Counted from the first letter of the stretch, positions 52,083 to 61,809 are shown. The stretch is DNA of 64,000 nucleotides from CAYNVQ01 sp964400735 (GCA_964400735.1 CAYNVQ010000001.1:1110062-1174061), one strand, 5' to 3'. Notes: generated from the sequence alone by a model not told the origin. Numbers and translations: made by a program.

Positions 52083-54776
52083 ATGAGAGGTAGGACTTAC
52101 AAATTTTTACTTTTCATTTCTTTTGTTGCTGTATCTGTAACTTTCAGTAATGCGGATACATTTTACATCTCGAAATCGGGGGCCGATAGCAATCCAGGAA
52201 CTAAATTACTTCCTTGGCGGACTATAAGCAAAGCCAATTTGACGCTTTCAGCAGGTGATACGGTCTATATTCTTGCTGGCACATATAGTAGCGACCCGAT
52301 AAGGCCTATCAATTCAGGAACATTAGGAAATCCAATAACATATACGAATTATAATGAGGACATTGTTACTTTGAAAAATGTTAATACAGCTATTGTCCTG
52401 AATAGAGATGATTATATTATTGTAGATGGTATAAATATTGATGGAGATTCGATAGATTCTGATAATGTTCATCAGTTTGCCGTAATAGATAACAGTGAAT
52501 ATTGTATTATTCAAAATTGTACTATGCAATATGCGGGTGGATGGCACGGAATTGCTTTTCAAGGAGGAGCTAGTCATAATAAAATTTTGAACAATACTAT
52601 ACAATACATTGGCAAAACAGAACCGCCAGCACAAGATGATTATGGTGATATGATAGGATTCGCAGAAGTTGACTATAATCTTATTGAGGGAAATATAATT
52701 CGATATGCAGGGCATAGTTTAATCAATATTGAAAATGGCAGTTATAATATTGTAAGAAATAATACATTTGATAACACAGATTGGGGGCGTTGCGTAAACT
52801 TTTCTCACGCCAACCCTGTAGATACGCCACAATACAATTTTTTTGATTATAACAAGGTTATCAATTCTTCCTTATGGGCTAATAACAATACGGATTTTCC
52901 AAATCCAGGTATGCAGATTAGTTTGTCTTATATGACGGTCCGATGTAACGAATTTTATGACAACATAGGAATGGGAATCTATCTACAATGGACTGAAGCT
53001 GGCGAGGGTAGCTACAATAAGATTTATAATAATGTGTTTTATCACAATGGGAACAATGATTCTGGTACTGATATGCCAGCTATTGAATTAGTTGATGCTG
53101 GAGATATGATCGATAATGTTTTTAAAAATAACATATTAAGAAATAATGCCATTGATGGCATAGTTTACGATAGTGGCGATCCTAACAAACATGTTGAAAC
53201 AAATAATTGGAAAGATTCTAATGCTGATCCAAAATTTTATAATGAAAATGGATATGATTTTCATCTGCAATCAGACAGCCCATGTATTGATCAAGGAGCA
53301 TTTCTTACTCATATTGTATCTTCAGGTTCAGGTATGAAAATTCATGTAGAAGAAGCAGCATATTTTTGCGATGGCTTTGGATTAGTAAATGGCGATTTAG
53401 TCCAATTAGAAGGTCAAACACAAACCGCTAGGATTACTAATGTGGATTACAGCAATAACACTCTCACTATAAATCAATCCCTGAACTGGTATTCAGGCCA
53501 AGGCATTAGCTTTGCATACAAAGGATTCGCACCCGATATTGGCGCTCATGAATTTGATGGCGCAATACCACTCGCAGTCTCAACTTCCGCTACGCCAAGC
53601 TCCGGCACAGCACCTCTAGCAGTAAGTTTTATTGGACTTGCAAGCGGAGGATTCAGTCCCTATTCCTTCGCCTGGAATTTTGGTGACGGCGGCACATCTA
53701 CAGTGCAAAATCCATCTCATACTTATTCTAATCCCGGCACTTACAACGTATTACTGACTGTAACGGATGCTAATAATAACCAAGCCTCAGATTCTTTCGC
53801 TATAACAGCCACATCTGCAACAGGAATTCAACAGCTCCTTCTCTCCACAGTCACTGGATCACCTTCTCCTGGTAATGGAGGATCTACAGATCCATCACCT
53901 GGCAGTTATTCTTATCCTCAGGGAGATTCTGTTTCAGTAACAGCCATTCCTAACAACAACTACAGGTTTTCAATCTGGAATGGTGATGTACTTACAGCCG
54001 ATTCCTATAATGAACAGGTTACAGTAAATATGAATAATGATAAGTCCTTAACTGCAAACTTTTGTGCAAAATGTGGGGATGTCAATGGAGATCTTAATCT
54101 CACTGCTGCTGATGCTCAGGCTACATTTGATCTTTTTCTCGGCAGAATTGCAGATCCTACTCAATGTGAGATCGAGAATGCAGACGTAAGTTGCAATGGG
54201 AAGATTACTCCAGGGGATGCCCAAGCTATATTCAACAAGTACATAAAGAAAGGGGAATTGCCGGCTGATTGCTCCGGAAAGACAAGGACCCAACTGGCTT
54301 CATATGCATCTTTTCAATCATTAAAAACACCTCCAATTCAACTCATCATTGACCATTCTCCGCTTACATCGGATAAATACGTATTTATCCCCATCATTCT
54401 AGATAATCCTCTAAACATCGATGCTTTTGGATTCGATATCCAATTCCCCTCTAAAAGCTTAGATTTTGTGAACATTGAAACATCAGAACTTTTGCAGGAT
54501 TTTATTCAAGTGGATGCCAACCTAATAGAAGAAGGAACAATAAGAATAGGTGGATATAGTGATTCACCTCTAATGATTGAATCTCCAGAAGTCTTAATTA
54601 CTCTAGTGTTCAGAGTCAAAACGAACACTTTTGATCCGGCAACCATCATCATCAACAATACTTTCGACGATCTCAGTAACGCCATGATCAGGAATGGAAT
54701 TATTACCTATAAGATTGAACCGGAAAAGATCTCTATCGATTCAAATAGGCAAATAATAAACAAAATAAGATTCTAG
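52083..54776 (+). CDS. Exported parallel beta-helix protein with PKD, dockerin and cohesin-like domains (paralogue 1)
   Basis: 897 residues, GAGAAGGAAG just upstream of the ATG. The signal peptide (1-24) is followed by a right-handed parallel beta-helix (about 26-440: TFYISKSGADSNPGTKLLPW opening, then NNTF/NRF-type rungs), a conserved loop domain (about 400-495), PKD (about 498-580, YSFAWNFGDGGTSTVQNPSH), an InlB-type repeat (about 584-660), a type-I-like dockerin with two calcium loops (about 661-726: CGDVNGDLNLTAADAQ and ADVSCNGKITPGDAQA) and a cohesin-like beta domain (about 751-880). The helix would bind or cleave polysaccharide; the dockerin-cohesin pair would allow the protein to self-associate. 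Paralogue at 56087, inside the exopolysaccharide locus but on the opposite strand. Confidence 0.85.
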   Translation: MRGRTYKFLLFISFVAVSVTFSNADTFYISKSGADSNPGTKLLPWRTISKANLTLSAGDTVYILAGTYSSDPIRPINSGTLGNPITYTNYNEDIVTLKNVNTAIVLNRDDYIIVDGINIDGDSIDSDNVHQFAVIDNSEYCIIQNCTMQYAGGWHGIAFQGGASHNKILNNTIQYIGKTEPPAQDDYGDMIGFAEVDYNLIEGNIIRYAGHSLINIENGSYNIVRNNTFDNTDWGRCVNFSHANPVDTPQYNFFDYNKVINSSLWANNNTDFPNPGMQISLSYMTVRCNEFYDNIGMGIYLQWTEAGEGSYNKIYNNVFYHNGNNDSGTDMPAIELVDAGDMIDNVFKNNILRNNAIDGIVYDSGDPNKHVETNNWKDSNADPKFYNENGYDFHLQSDSPCIDQGAFLTHIVSSGSGMKIHVEEAAYFCDGFGLVNGDLVQLEGQTQTARITNVDYSNNTLTINQSLNWYSGQGISFAYKGFAPDIGAHEFDGAIPLAVSTSATPSSGTAPLAVSFIGLASGGFSPYSFAWNFGDGGTSTVQNPSHTYSNPGTYNVLLTVTDANNNQASDSFAITATSATGIQQLLLSTVTGSPSPGNGGSTDPSPGSYSYPQGDSVSVTAIPNNNYRFSIWNGDVLTADSYNEQVTVNMNNDKSLTANFCAKCGDVNGDLNLTAADAQATFDLFLGRIADPTQCEIENADVSCNGKITPGDAQAIFNKYIKKGELPADCSGKTRTQLASYASFQSLKTPPIQLIIDHSPLTSDKYVFIPIILDNPLNIDAFGFDIQFPSKSLDFVNIETSELLQDFIQVDANLIEEGTIRIGGYSDSPLMIESPEVLITLVFRVKTNTFDPATIIINNTFDDLSNAMIRNGIITYKIEPEKISIDSNRQIINKIRF
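53482..53533. repeat. 52-bp stretch identical to 57483-57534
   Basis: TGAACTGGTATTCAGGCCAA and the following bases are identical to the corresponding part of the paralogue, while surrounding sequence has diverged. It encodes the conserved NWYSGQGISFAYKGFAP end of the loop domain between beta-helix and PKD. Confidence 0.8.
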
Positions 54777-54891
54777 GCATATTGTCTGAACGACATTATC
54801 TAGGATTCTAAACGAATAGTGGGCTAAATGTAGAATTCTTGACCTCGGTTGACAGTTATTTATAATCCGCTGTTCAACTTAGGAGGTTAAC

Positions 54892-55475
54892 ATGGCTGTT
54901 AAAGCTCATAGCGATATTCGTCGCAAACTAGGAATTCTCAAGCATGCCCAAGAAACAGGCAATGTATCAAAAACCTGTAGATATTTCGGTATCTCAAGAG
55001 AATTTTTTTTCAATGGAAGAAAACCTATGAGGCAATAGGAGAGAAGGCTTTCATTAATTCCAAACCTTGTCCCAAAAACCCAAGATTCGAGTTTCTAAAC
55101 CCATTGAGGCGAAAATTCTCCTTATAAGAAAAAAATACCATTTTGAAACTCTCAAAATCTCCTGATATCTGGAACTCTATCATGGAATGAAAGTTTCTTT
55201 AAAAGGAGTGCATGACATTCTCAAGAGGAATGGACTTAACCATCTCCCTGTTTTTGCCAGAAAAAGAACAAAGATCGCCAACTTCCAAAGAGATAAAAAA
55301 AGAGTATCCAGGTATCACACAAGTGGACGTCAAATTTCTAAAATTCATTCCTGAACAAAATCGCAAGGTCAGAAGCAATATACAGCCATCGATTATGCAA
55401 CTCGGATAAGAGTGTTTAAAATCTACAAAACGCATACCCAGAAAACCGCAATCTACTTTTTTGATTCCTGCAGAC
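54892..55475 (+). pseudogene. IS481-family transposase remnant, multiply frameshifted
   Basis: AGGAGG and ATG (54892) lead into MAVKAHSDIRRKLGILKHAQ and SKTCRYFGISRE, the helix-turn-helix of IS481 transposases. The frame is then lost at a T-run near 55000, continues in the next frame (QWKKTYEAIGEKAFINSKPC), acquires a stop inside the KISxYLELYHG segment, and shifts again to reach QVDVKFLKFIPEQNRKVR and YTAIDYATRIRVFKIYKTHT, the first two catalytic-Asp blocks. Everything after about 55475 (the third acidic block and C-terminus) is missing. At least three frameshifts and one stop show a long-dead element. Confidence 0.85.
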
Positions 55476-55666
55476 TAAAACGGCTGTTAATCTCATTCCA
55501 AAGATCTGGCTTAACCATGCTATCGCCTTCCGATTCTATGATCAAAAGTATTTTCCTCTCTTTCTAACTCATTGGCTTCCCCTTTCATTATTAAAGGGAG
55601 GTAAATTTTCGTTGCCCATAAAGGTTATTTTTGCATATCCGCTAATAGAGGAGGTGAAAAACCCTG

Positions 55667-55764
55667 AGATTTATTGAGGAGCGCTTGAATATTTGTTTTT
55701 AGGCCCTCCAGGAGTTGGTAATCTGGCTATTGCCTTAGGTGTTGAAGCTAAAAAAGGGCTATGA
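55667..55764 (+). pseudogene. IS21-type IstB ATPase fragment with deleted Walker A
   Basis: With one inserted base the DNA reads RFIEERLNICF then LGPPGVGN-LAIALGVEA-KKGL and a stop. Intact IstB has GPPGVGKTHLAIALGVEA, so the codons for the Lys-Thr-His of the P-loop have been deleted. Only about 33 codons remain; upstream and downstream parts and IstA are absent. Confidence 0.75.
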
Positions 55765-56086
55765 GACATAATTTACAATATCCTAGGAGATCGCTAGGCG
55801 GCTGATAACAAAAAAGTTGCATATATTTCAAATCTTTAGGAACAAAATTTCATACGTTCTTATGGAGTTTAATAATAGAAAAATGGTGGAAATGACAAAT
55901 TTTGTCAATATTTGCTTTTAATCTTAACAACCTTATGTTAGAATTTTTTTGTTGTATATTTCATAAAAGCACTTGTATTGAGAGATTTCCGTAATGCACA
56001 GTTTTTGTGATTGCGAGCCATTAATATCACGTCAGATATCTAGCCCCTTAATTTTCAAATTGATTTCAATTTTTACTAAAATAATA

Positions 56087-58753
56087 ATGAAAAATTTATT
56101 AATAGTTTTATTCATATTAAGCATATTTTCTAATCTTCTAGCAGAAAATGATTACTATATAGATCTCAAAAATGGAAACGATTCCAATGATGGAACCTCT
56201 ATTCAAACACCATGGAGGACAATACGGAAAGCCAACTCTATACTTGAAGCTGGGGATATAGTCTACATTCGAGCTGGCACCTATGAGGGAACAATCTCAC
56301 CCAGCAACTCAGGATCCCCGGGTAGTTACATCACATATAAAAGGTATCAGAATGAAAGAGTTATCATCACAAATGTGAGTAGAGGAGTTAGTCTTGAGGG
56401 AAAAGCATACATAATTGTAGATGGGCTCACTTTAAGCGGTGGGGATGACACATCACGTACAATTCATGAGTTCGTTGTAATCGATAATTCCTCCCATCAC
56501 AATATAATTCGCAATTGCGAAATGGAATATTGCAGCGGATGGGATGGTATTGCAATCGCCGGAGGCAGCAAATATAACAAAATTCTTAATAATATTATAA
56601 AATATTGCGGGGAAGAAGAACCTCCTTTTCCAGATGATTCAGGCGATCTTATCCTGATCCGCAGTGATAACAATCTTATTGAAGGCAATGATCTCTCCTA
56701 CGCAGGCCATAACCTTATTAACATATATGATGGGCAATATAATATTGTTAGAAATAACACCCTTCATAGTCTTTGGGGGAGATGTCTTGCTCTTGTGTAT
56801 CGCTCTTTGGGTGATCCTTCTAATAAGTATAACCTTATAGAAAAAAATAAGATAGCTTATGCCACTCATTACCACGATAATTCATACCCTAATCCTGGTA
56901 TGCAAAGTTGTCAACCTCACGGCATTATCAGATTCAACGAATTTTATAATAATTTTGGATACGGATTAAACCTCTTCTGCACAGAGCCTGGAGAGGCAAG
57001 CTTCACCAAAATCTACAATAATGTATTCTACAAAAATGGATATAATGACAGAGATTTAGACAAGGAAGGGCTTACAATAGCTGATGGATACTACAGCAAA
57101 GATCCTTCAGAACTGCGTAATGTCTGTATCAAAAATAATATCTTATACAACAACAAGAAACCTGGCATTTTCTTTGATAATGGAGATCCTAATAAACATG
57201 ATGTTGCAGGGAATCTCGAATCAGGAAATCCTGAATTTTTAGACGAATCAAACTACGATTTTTATCTTAAAGCAAACAGTCTATGTTTTGACCAAGGAGC
57301 CTTTCTTACTCATACAGTATCTTCAGGTTCAGGCACTTCGATTAAAGTGGAGGATGCAGGATATTTTTGTGATGGCTTTGGTCTAGTGCAAGGTGATTTA
57401 ATTCAACTGGAAGGCCAAACACAAACCGCAAGGATTACTAAAGTGGATTACAGTAATAATACCCTTACTTTAGATCAATCTTTGAACTGGTATTCAGGCC
57501 AAGGCATTAGCTTTGCATACAAAGGATTCGCACCAGATATTGGCGCCTATGAATGTGATAAGCCCATATACTTAAGATTAAGCAGTTCGCTAGTTTCTGG
57601 CTATGTTCCGTTAAAAATAAATTTCTCAGCTGATGTTATTGGAGATAATCCTCCATTTAGCTTTCTATGGAGTTTTGGTAATGGAAAATACTCTAGCAGT
57701 CAATATCCAGTGTATACTTTTTATAATGTAGGTAATTATACTGTATCTTTAACGGTAACTGATAAACAAGGAAATGAAGAAACGGCAAAAATAGTTATAA
57801 ATGTATTACCTTCGACTTATAATCTTACAATTTCTTCTGTCACTGGCTCTCCTTCTCCTGGCAATGGAGGCTCAACTAAACCAGTTCCTGGTATTCATAA
57901 TTTTCCGGCCGGAAGTTCTGTCACCGTGAAAGCATTGCCAAACACAGATTATAGATTTTCAAAGTGGACTGGAGATATAAGTGTATCCGATGCTTATAAG
58001 AATGAAGTAACAATAACTATGACTTCCAATAAATCGCTGGCTGCAATATTTTGCACAAAATGTGGTGACGTAAATGGTGATTTGATCATAAGTCCCGCAG
58101 ATGCTCAGCTTGCATTCGATATTTATCTCAATAGAAAGCCTTATGCAACCGAATGCGAAAAAGAAAATGCTGACGTGAATTGCGATGGCACTACAACCTT
58201 AAAAATAACACCTGCAGACGCGCAAGCAATATTTGACAATTATTTAGGCAACAACGATTTACCTTGTGACTGCTCAACAGGTTCAAGAAAAATTAGCGCT
58301 AAATCCTACATTACACCTTATAAGCAAATTGACCTTATAATACCTGATGCTTTGGGTAATATAAATGAAGAGATAATAGTCCCTATAATCATTAGTAATA
58401 CAATCGGTCTAAAAGCATTTGGATTTGATCTCCTATTCGATGAGGAAATCTTAGAATTTGTAACATTTGAATTAACAGAGCCTCAAATGGATTTTTTTAG
58501 AATTGATGCTAACCAATATGAAGAAGGAATATTAAGATTGGGAGGATATAGAAGTATTTCCATAATGAAGGAAATGCCGGAAATTTTAATATTACTGGTA
58601 TTTAGAGCTAGAAGAGAGATACAAGCTCCAATTTCTTTTGTGATAAAAAATACATGCGACGATATTAAAGATGCAGCATTAAAAAATGGATTGATCTCAA
58701 TAAATATCGAGAGAAAAAAAGAGGCTAATCAAACTTTGAGACGCATCAAATAA
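56087..58753 (+). CDS. Exported parallel beta-helix protein with PKD, dockerin and cohesin-like domains (paralogue 2)
   Basis: 888 residues from the ATG at 56087, which begins a clean signal peptide (MKNLLIVLFILSIFSNLLAE); the frame stays open to an ATG at 55994 but that would put 31 odd residues before the signal. Architecture matches paralogue 1: beta-helix (about 22-440, DYYIDLKNGNDSNDGTSIQT opening), conserved loop domain, PKD (about 498-578), InlB-type repeat (about 579-655), dockerin (about 658-727: CGDVNGDLIISPADAQ and NADVNCDGTTTLKITPADAQ) and cohesin-like domain (744-end). The second dockerin loop carries an insertion. No good ribosome site precedes 56087. Together with paralogue 1 it brackets dead insertion sequences. 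Confidence 0.82.
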   Translation: MKNLLIVLFILSIFSNLLAENDYYIDLKNGNDSNDGTSIQTPWRTIRKANSILEAGDIVYIRAGTYEGTISPSNSGSPGSYITYKRYQNERVIITNVSRGVSLEGKAYIIVDGLTLSGGDDTSRTIHEFVVIDNSSHHNIIRNCEMEYCSGWDGIAIAGGSKYNKILNNIIKYCGEEEPPFPDDSGDLILIRSDNNLIEGNDLSYAGHNLINIYDGQYNIVRNNTLHSLWGRCLALVYRSLGDPSNKYNLIEKNKIAYATHYHDNSYPNPGMQSCQPHGIIRFNEFYNNFGYGLNLFCTEPGEASFTKIYNNVFYKNGYNDRDLDKEGLTIADGYYSKDPSELRNVCIKNNILYNNKKPGIFFDNGDPNKHDVAGNLESGNPEFLDESNYDFYLKANSLCFDQGAFLTHTVSSGSGTSIKVEDAGYFCDGFGLVQGDLIQLEGQTQTARITKVDYSNNTLTLDQSLNWYSGQGISFAYKGFAPDIGAYECDKPIYLRLSSSLVSGYVPLKINFSADVIGDNPPFSFLWSFGNGKYSSSQYPVYTFYNVGNYTVSLTVTDKQGNEETAKIVINVLPSTYNLTISSVTGSPSPGNGGSTKPVPGIHNFPAGSSVTVKALPNTDYRFSKWTGDISVSDAYKNEVTITMTSNKSLAAIFCTKCGDVNGDLIISPADAQLAFDIYLNRKPYATECEKENADVNCDGTTTLKITPADAQAIFDNYLGNNDLPCDCSTGSRKISAKSYITPYKQIDLIIPDALGNINEEIIVPIIISNTIGLKAFGFDLLFDEEILEFVTFELTEPQMDFFRIDANQYEEGILRLGGYRSISIMKEMPEILILLVFRARREIQAPISFVIKNTCDDIKDAALKNGLISINIERKKEANQTLRRIK
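57483..57534. repeat. 52-bp stretch identical to 53482-53533
   Basis: Same sequence as in paralogue 1, including silent positions, within coding sequence that otherwise differs at many third positions. Consistent with gene conversion or a recent local duplication. Confidence 0.8.
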
Positions 58754-58828
58754 ATATAGAGAACCATTTTTCTAATCCTACGCGATTATCTTGATAGGTA
58801 TAGTGAACGGGATAATCATTTTCAAGTT

Positions 58829-59734
58829 TCATCTGTGCATCTTTTTTTTGATCCTTCCAAAATAATAGGAAGCCAAATCAATTGGTGTAAGCAAATATGA
58901 AAGTAAATAGATAATTCTTGATTTATGCCAAGAGCATAAAAACTCTGGAAATTCTATGTAATAAGGGTGGAAAATCCTTTTTCCGCTCTTGTGGTACAAT
59001 TCTTTTAGAATTTTTGACAGAAACACCTGTCGCCCAAATGGATTTAAACTCCATCTATACCAATACCATCTTTCTTTTTTGTTTTCTTTAGGCCAATATG
59101 GAGAAAAATCGCGAGTGTCACAAAAAGGGATACCAAAAATATATGCCAAAGTAGGCAATTTATATTCAAGAAACCCATCTTCTGGATGTCCAATATCTGA
59201 ATATTTATCTAGAAAGATTCTTGGCAAACATGCCACAATAAATTCGCTTGCAAATAAAGGACCTACATATGAAAATTTTGTCTTCAGATATCTTCTAAAG
59301 GACTTCAGGTGATTTGTAGTAGGATCAGCATAATTCCAGAAGGATTGAACCTCCTTAAAAGGCCTTGTTCCTGATATTAAAATTTGGCCCGGCTTAAGCA
59401 TATGAAAAATTTTTTCTAATGGAGCAAAAACCAACATATCCCATTGCATAATGAACAGACTATCCCACACTAGCGTATTTCCTCTTTCCAAATACCAATG
59501 TGCAATCATCTGATCTCCATGTTTCCATTTCCAAAAAGAATCTTTCTTATAAGGAAAAACATAGAAATCATCAATTAAATGTTCAATAGCAGCCTTAGCC
59601 TGCGTAATTTTATTTAAGTCTCCTCCAAATAAAGCATATACTTTTATATTTGGATTATATATTTTTAATATTTTTAATCTATTTACACATATTTCGAAAT
59701 CTTTATAGAACCAAAATAGAACACTCAATTGCAT
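58829..59734 (-). CDS. Putative glycosyltransferase-like protein
   Basis: 301 residues, no signal peptide; a hydrophobic stretch near the C-terminus (about 272-290, SRIIYLLSYLLTPIDLASYY). NIKVYALFGGDLNKITQAKA and FIMQWDMLVFAPLEKIF (a WD-x-L strand with D in place of a DxD) resemble GT-A enzymes that act on nucleotide sugars, and the Trp/Tyr-rich RWYWYRWSLNPFG region could bind an acceptor. No family was recognised with confidence. It is transcribed away from the dockerin gene, 75 bases apart tail to tail. Context makes a sugar-transfer role plausible only. Confidence 0.6.
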   Translation of the reverse strand: MQLSVLFWFYKDFEICVNRLKILKIYNPNIKVYALFGGDLNKITQAKAAIEHLIDDFYVFPYKKDSFWKWKHGDQMIAHWYLERGNTLVWDSLFIMQWDMLVFAPLEKIFHMLKPGQILISGTRPFKEVQSFWNYADPTTNHLKSFRRYLKTKFSYVGPLFASEFIVACLPRIFLDKYSDIGHPEDGFLEYKLPTLAYIFGIPFCDTRDFSPYWPKENKKERWYWYRWSLNPFGRQVFLSKILKELYHKSGKRIFHPYYIEFPEFLCSWHKSRIIYLLSYLLTPIDLASYYFGRIKKKMHR

Positions 59735-59991
59735 TTTTTTCTTCCAATATCATACATTCTAATGTTTATAATCAAGATAACGCACGCATTACTAAGCAAA
59801 GGTTTCAGGGAGCCAATGTTTTTTTCTCCAGCGAATCAATTAAATTCTAGGACATTTTCTATCTCTCCCTTGCTATCATAAATATTTTCTCAAATGGCTC
59901 TCTTTTAATATAGTCTTAAGCTAATTGAGGTTGGGTTTCAAATTCAAAATAGGACCAATATGCCATATAGAGATAACTAATGGAATCAGGA

Positions 59992-60265
59992 TTACTTATT
60001 CTTCCATTTCCTTCTGCAACTTTTGAAGGGATCAACACTATAATCAGTCTCATTTGTAAAGTCAATCCATTGACCTCCCTCTGTCATATCGATCTAGAAT
60101 ATGAGCATTGATTTAGCGGATGTTATGTCAAAATTATCGGTGATTCCACCAAATCGAGGTAAGTCCGTTTGGATCCCTCCATCCTTATATTAGAACCAAT
60201 AACTACTTTAAACTTAAAATCCATACGAGCATTTGATGGATCATGTTCTGTTTTTTTCTTACGAA
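59992..60265 (-). pseudogene. Decayed ORF of unknown family
   Basis: On the minus strand protein-like frames continue with one frameshift and one stop: EHDPSNARMDFKFKVVIGSN, then in the next frame ITDNFDITSAKSMLIF-stop-IDMTEGGQWIDFTNETDYSV DPFKSCRRKWKNK and a final TAA at 59992. The regular amphipathic pattern suggests a former gene rather than noise. No homologue is recalled. The rest of the 622-base gap (59735-60356) shows nothing. Confidence 0.35.
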
Positions 60266-60356
60266 TGCAGAAATTCTTGAAACGACAATAATTCAAAATA
60301 TCTATTTAGATTCTTAGATTATATCTTAATTACTGCATTTTAATACTTTATTTTTT

Positions 60357-61484
60357 TTATCCATCTAATTCCCTTCTTAGGAAAAAAGATGGTTTTTGAT
60401 AAGACCTCAATCTTTCTATATCCATTTTAGCCAAACCTATATCATTGTATAAAAATTCTTCAAGATTTTTTGTTAAGATTGCAGTATTTCCCTCTTCAAT
60501 ATTTAAAGCTTCTTCTCTAGTAATTTGATGTTCATTTATCATATTATGAAAACCAAAACAATACTTACTACAACCGAAAATATTCTGAAAACAATATGTT
60601 ACAAGCTCTCCAAGCTTGCAATCCACACGCCAGGTTGTTTTGCTATTATTTGGCTTCCTCCATCCTAATTCAGAGGTTATTGTTTCTATAATTTTCTTTC
60701 TATCCCAAGGGATATAATCAAAAATTCTGATTTCTTTGATATTCTTATTTTTTAATTTTGGTCCTTCTAATAACAAGTTTTGTAATACATTTCCTGGAAC
60801 TTGAAATTCCAATCTTTGGAGATAAAGATATACAAGCAGTTTTATATTATTGACATCTGTTATATTATATTTTCTAATCATTTTTTTATGCAATGGCATT
60901 CCTAAAACTTTCTTTGTAAGATGAACCGTTCGTTCAATTTGGGAATTTCCCCATAGAATCAGTGGCACATTATATCTCTCTGCCATTTTATAAACGACTG
61001 CTGTATATCCAAATTGACAGGCTGAGCAAAAGCCTAATACTTCCGACAACCCATACTTTAGGTGATATTTCATCGACGATAGGACAATCTTTTTTGCTAT
61101 TGCTCTTCTAGATCTGAAAGAAATAAAGTCAACATTCAAAACTTGGCATGCATTCTTCATATTCAAAGCTGATTGGCTGACTCTGAATTCATTATCATAA
61201 TTAACAGCAAGAGTTTTAAGCCCGTATTTTTTCTGGGCCAGATACAAAATATAAGAACTATCACGACCTCCACTCAAAGGAACAATACAATCGTATTCTT
61301 TATTTTCAGACTTCGCATTTCGGATAAATTTTTCAAGTTTCTCTTCTCCTAAATATTTTATAGGTTTGTAATTATTGCAATAATTGCAAATTCCATTTTT
61401 ATCAAAAGAAATCCCCGGGATACTTTCTGGAAATATGCAATTTGTACAACGCTTTATTTGTGACTTCATTGCTTTTGAAAACAT
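60357..61484 (-). CDS. N-acetyl sugar amidotransferase (WbpG/PseA-like, PP-loop)
   Basis: 375 residues. A zinc-like CTNCIFPESIPGISFDKNGI...CNYC motif opens the protein, and IVPLSGGRDSSYILYLAQ is the ATP-pyrophosphatase P-loop (SGGxDSS). LGFCSACQFGYTAV and GNSQIERT are conserved further on. These enzymes install an acetamidino or amide group on a 2,3-diacetamido-type sugar, using ammonia from HisH/HisF-type partners. Here no hisH/hisF pair is encoded in the window, so ammonia must come from elsewhere or the enzyme uses another source. Located 126 bases upstream of the flippase terminator region. Confidence 0.88.
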   Translation of the reverse strand: MFSKAMKSQIKRCTNCIFPESIPGISFDKNGICNYCNNYKPIKYLGEEKLEKFIRNAKSENKEYDCIVPLSGGRDSSYILYLAQKKYGLKTLAVNYDNEFRVSQSALNMKNACQVLNVDFISFRSRRAIAKKIVLSSMKYHLKYGLSEVLGFCSACQFGYTAVVYKMAERYNVPLILWGNSQIERTVHLTKKVLGMPLHKKMIRKYNITDVNNIKLLVYLYLQRLEFQVPGNVLQNLLLEGPKLKNKNIKEIRIFDYIPWDRKKIIETITSELGWRKPNNSKTTWRVDCKLGELVTYCFQNIFGCSKYCFGFHNMINEHQITREEALNIEEGNTAILTKNLEEFLYNDIGLAKMDIERLRSYQKPSFFLRRELDG

Positions 61485-61625
61485 GGAACTTTAAATTTAC
61501 CTTTTATCATATATAGGAAATAACTATTTGGACTAGAGATGAAATACTATATTTCAATCAGAGAAAAGAATCAATCCCTTAAATATTCCCTAGAAATTCT
61601 AATAACGGGATTAATTTTTTCTTGT

Positions 61626-61675
61626 GCAAAAAAAGAAGCCTCTATTTTTCCGCCGAGGGCTGCTAAAATAGAGGC
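61626..61675 (-). terminator. Intrinsic terminator after the flippase gene
   Basis: On the minus strand GCCTCTATTTT (61675-61665) pairs perfectly with AAAATAGAGGC (61648-61638), an 11-bp stem with a 16-base loop, followed by TTCTTTTTTT (61637-61628). It lies about 135 bases after the flippase stop and ends its transcript before the amidotransferase gene. Confidence 0.8.
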
Positions 61676-61809
61676 GATGATCAAAAAAAAATCTTGGAGA
61701 TATCACCTCATAGGTGAAACTCATTGATGCGTCTCCATTATTCTATCGCAATGAGATATACCCAAAATTGTGGCTCATTTTGGCCTGAATACTTAAGACC
61801 ATGATGAGT

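Noticed and set aside
58770..58828. GATTATC...GATAATC stem between the dockerin gene and the next gene
   Set aside because: Loop of about 20 bases and no T-run; too weak to call a terminator.
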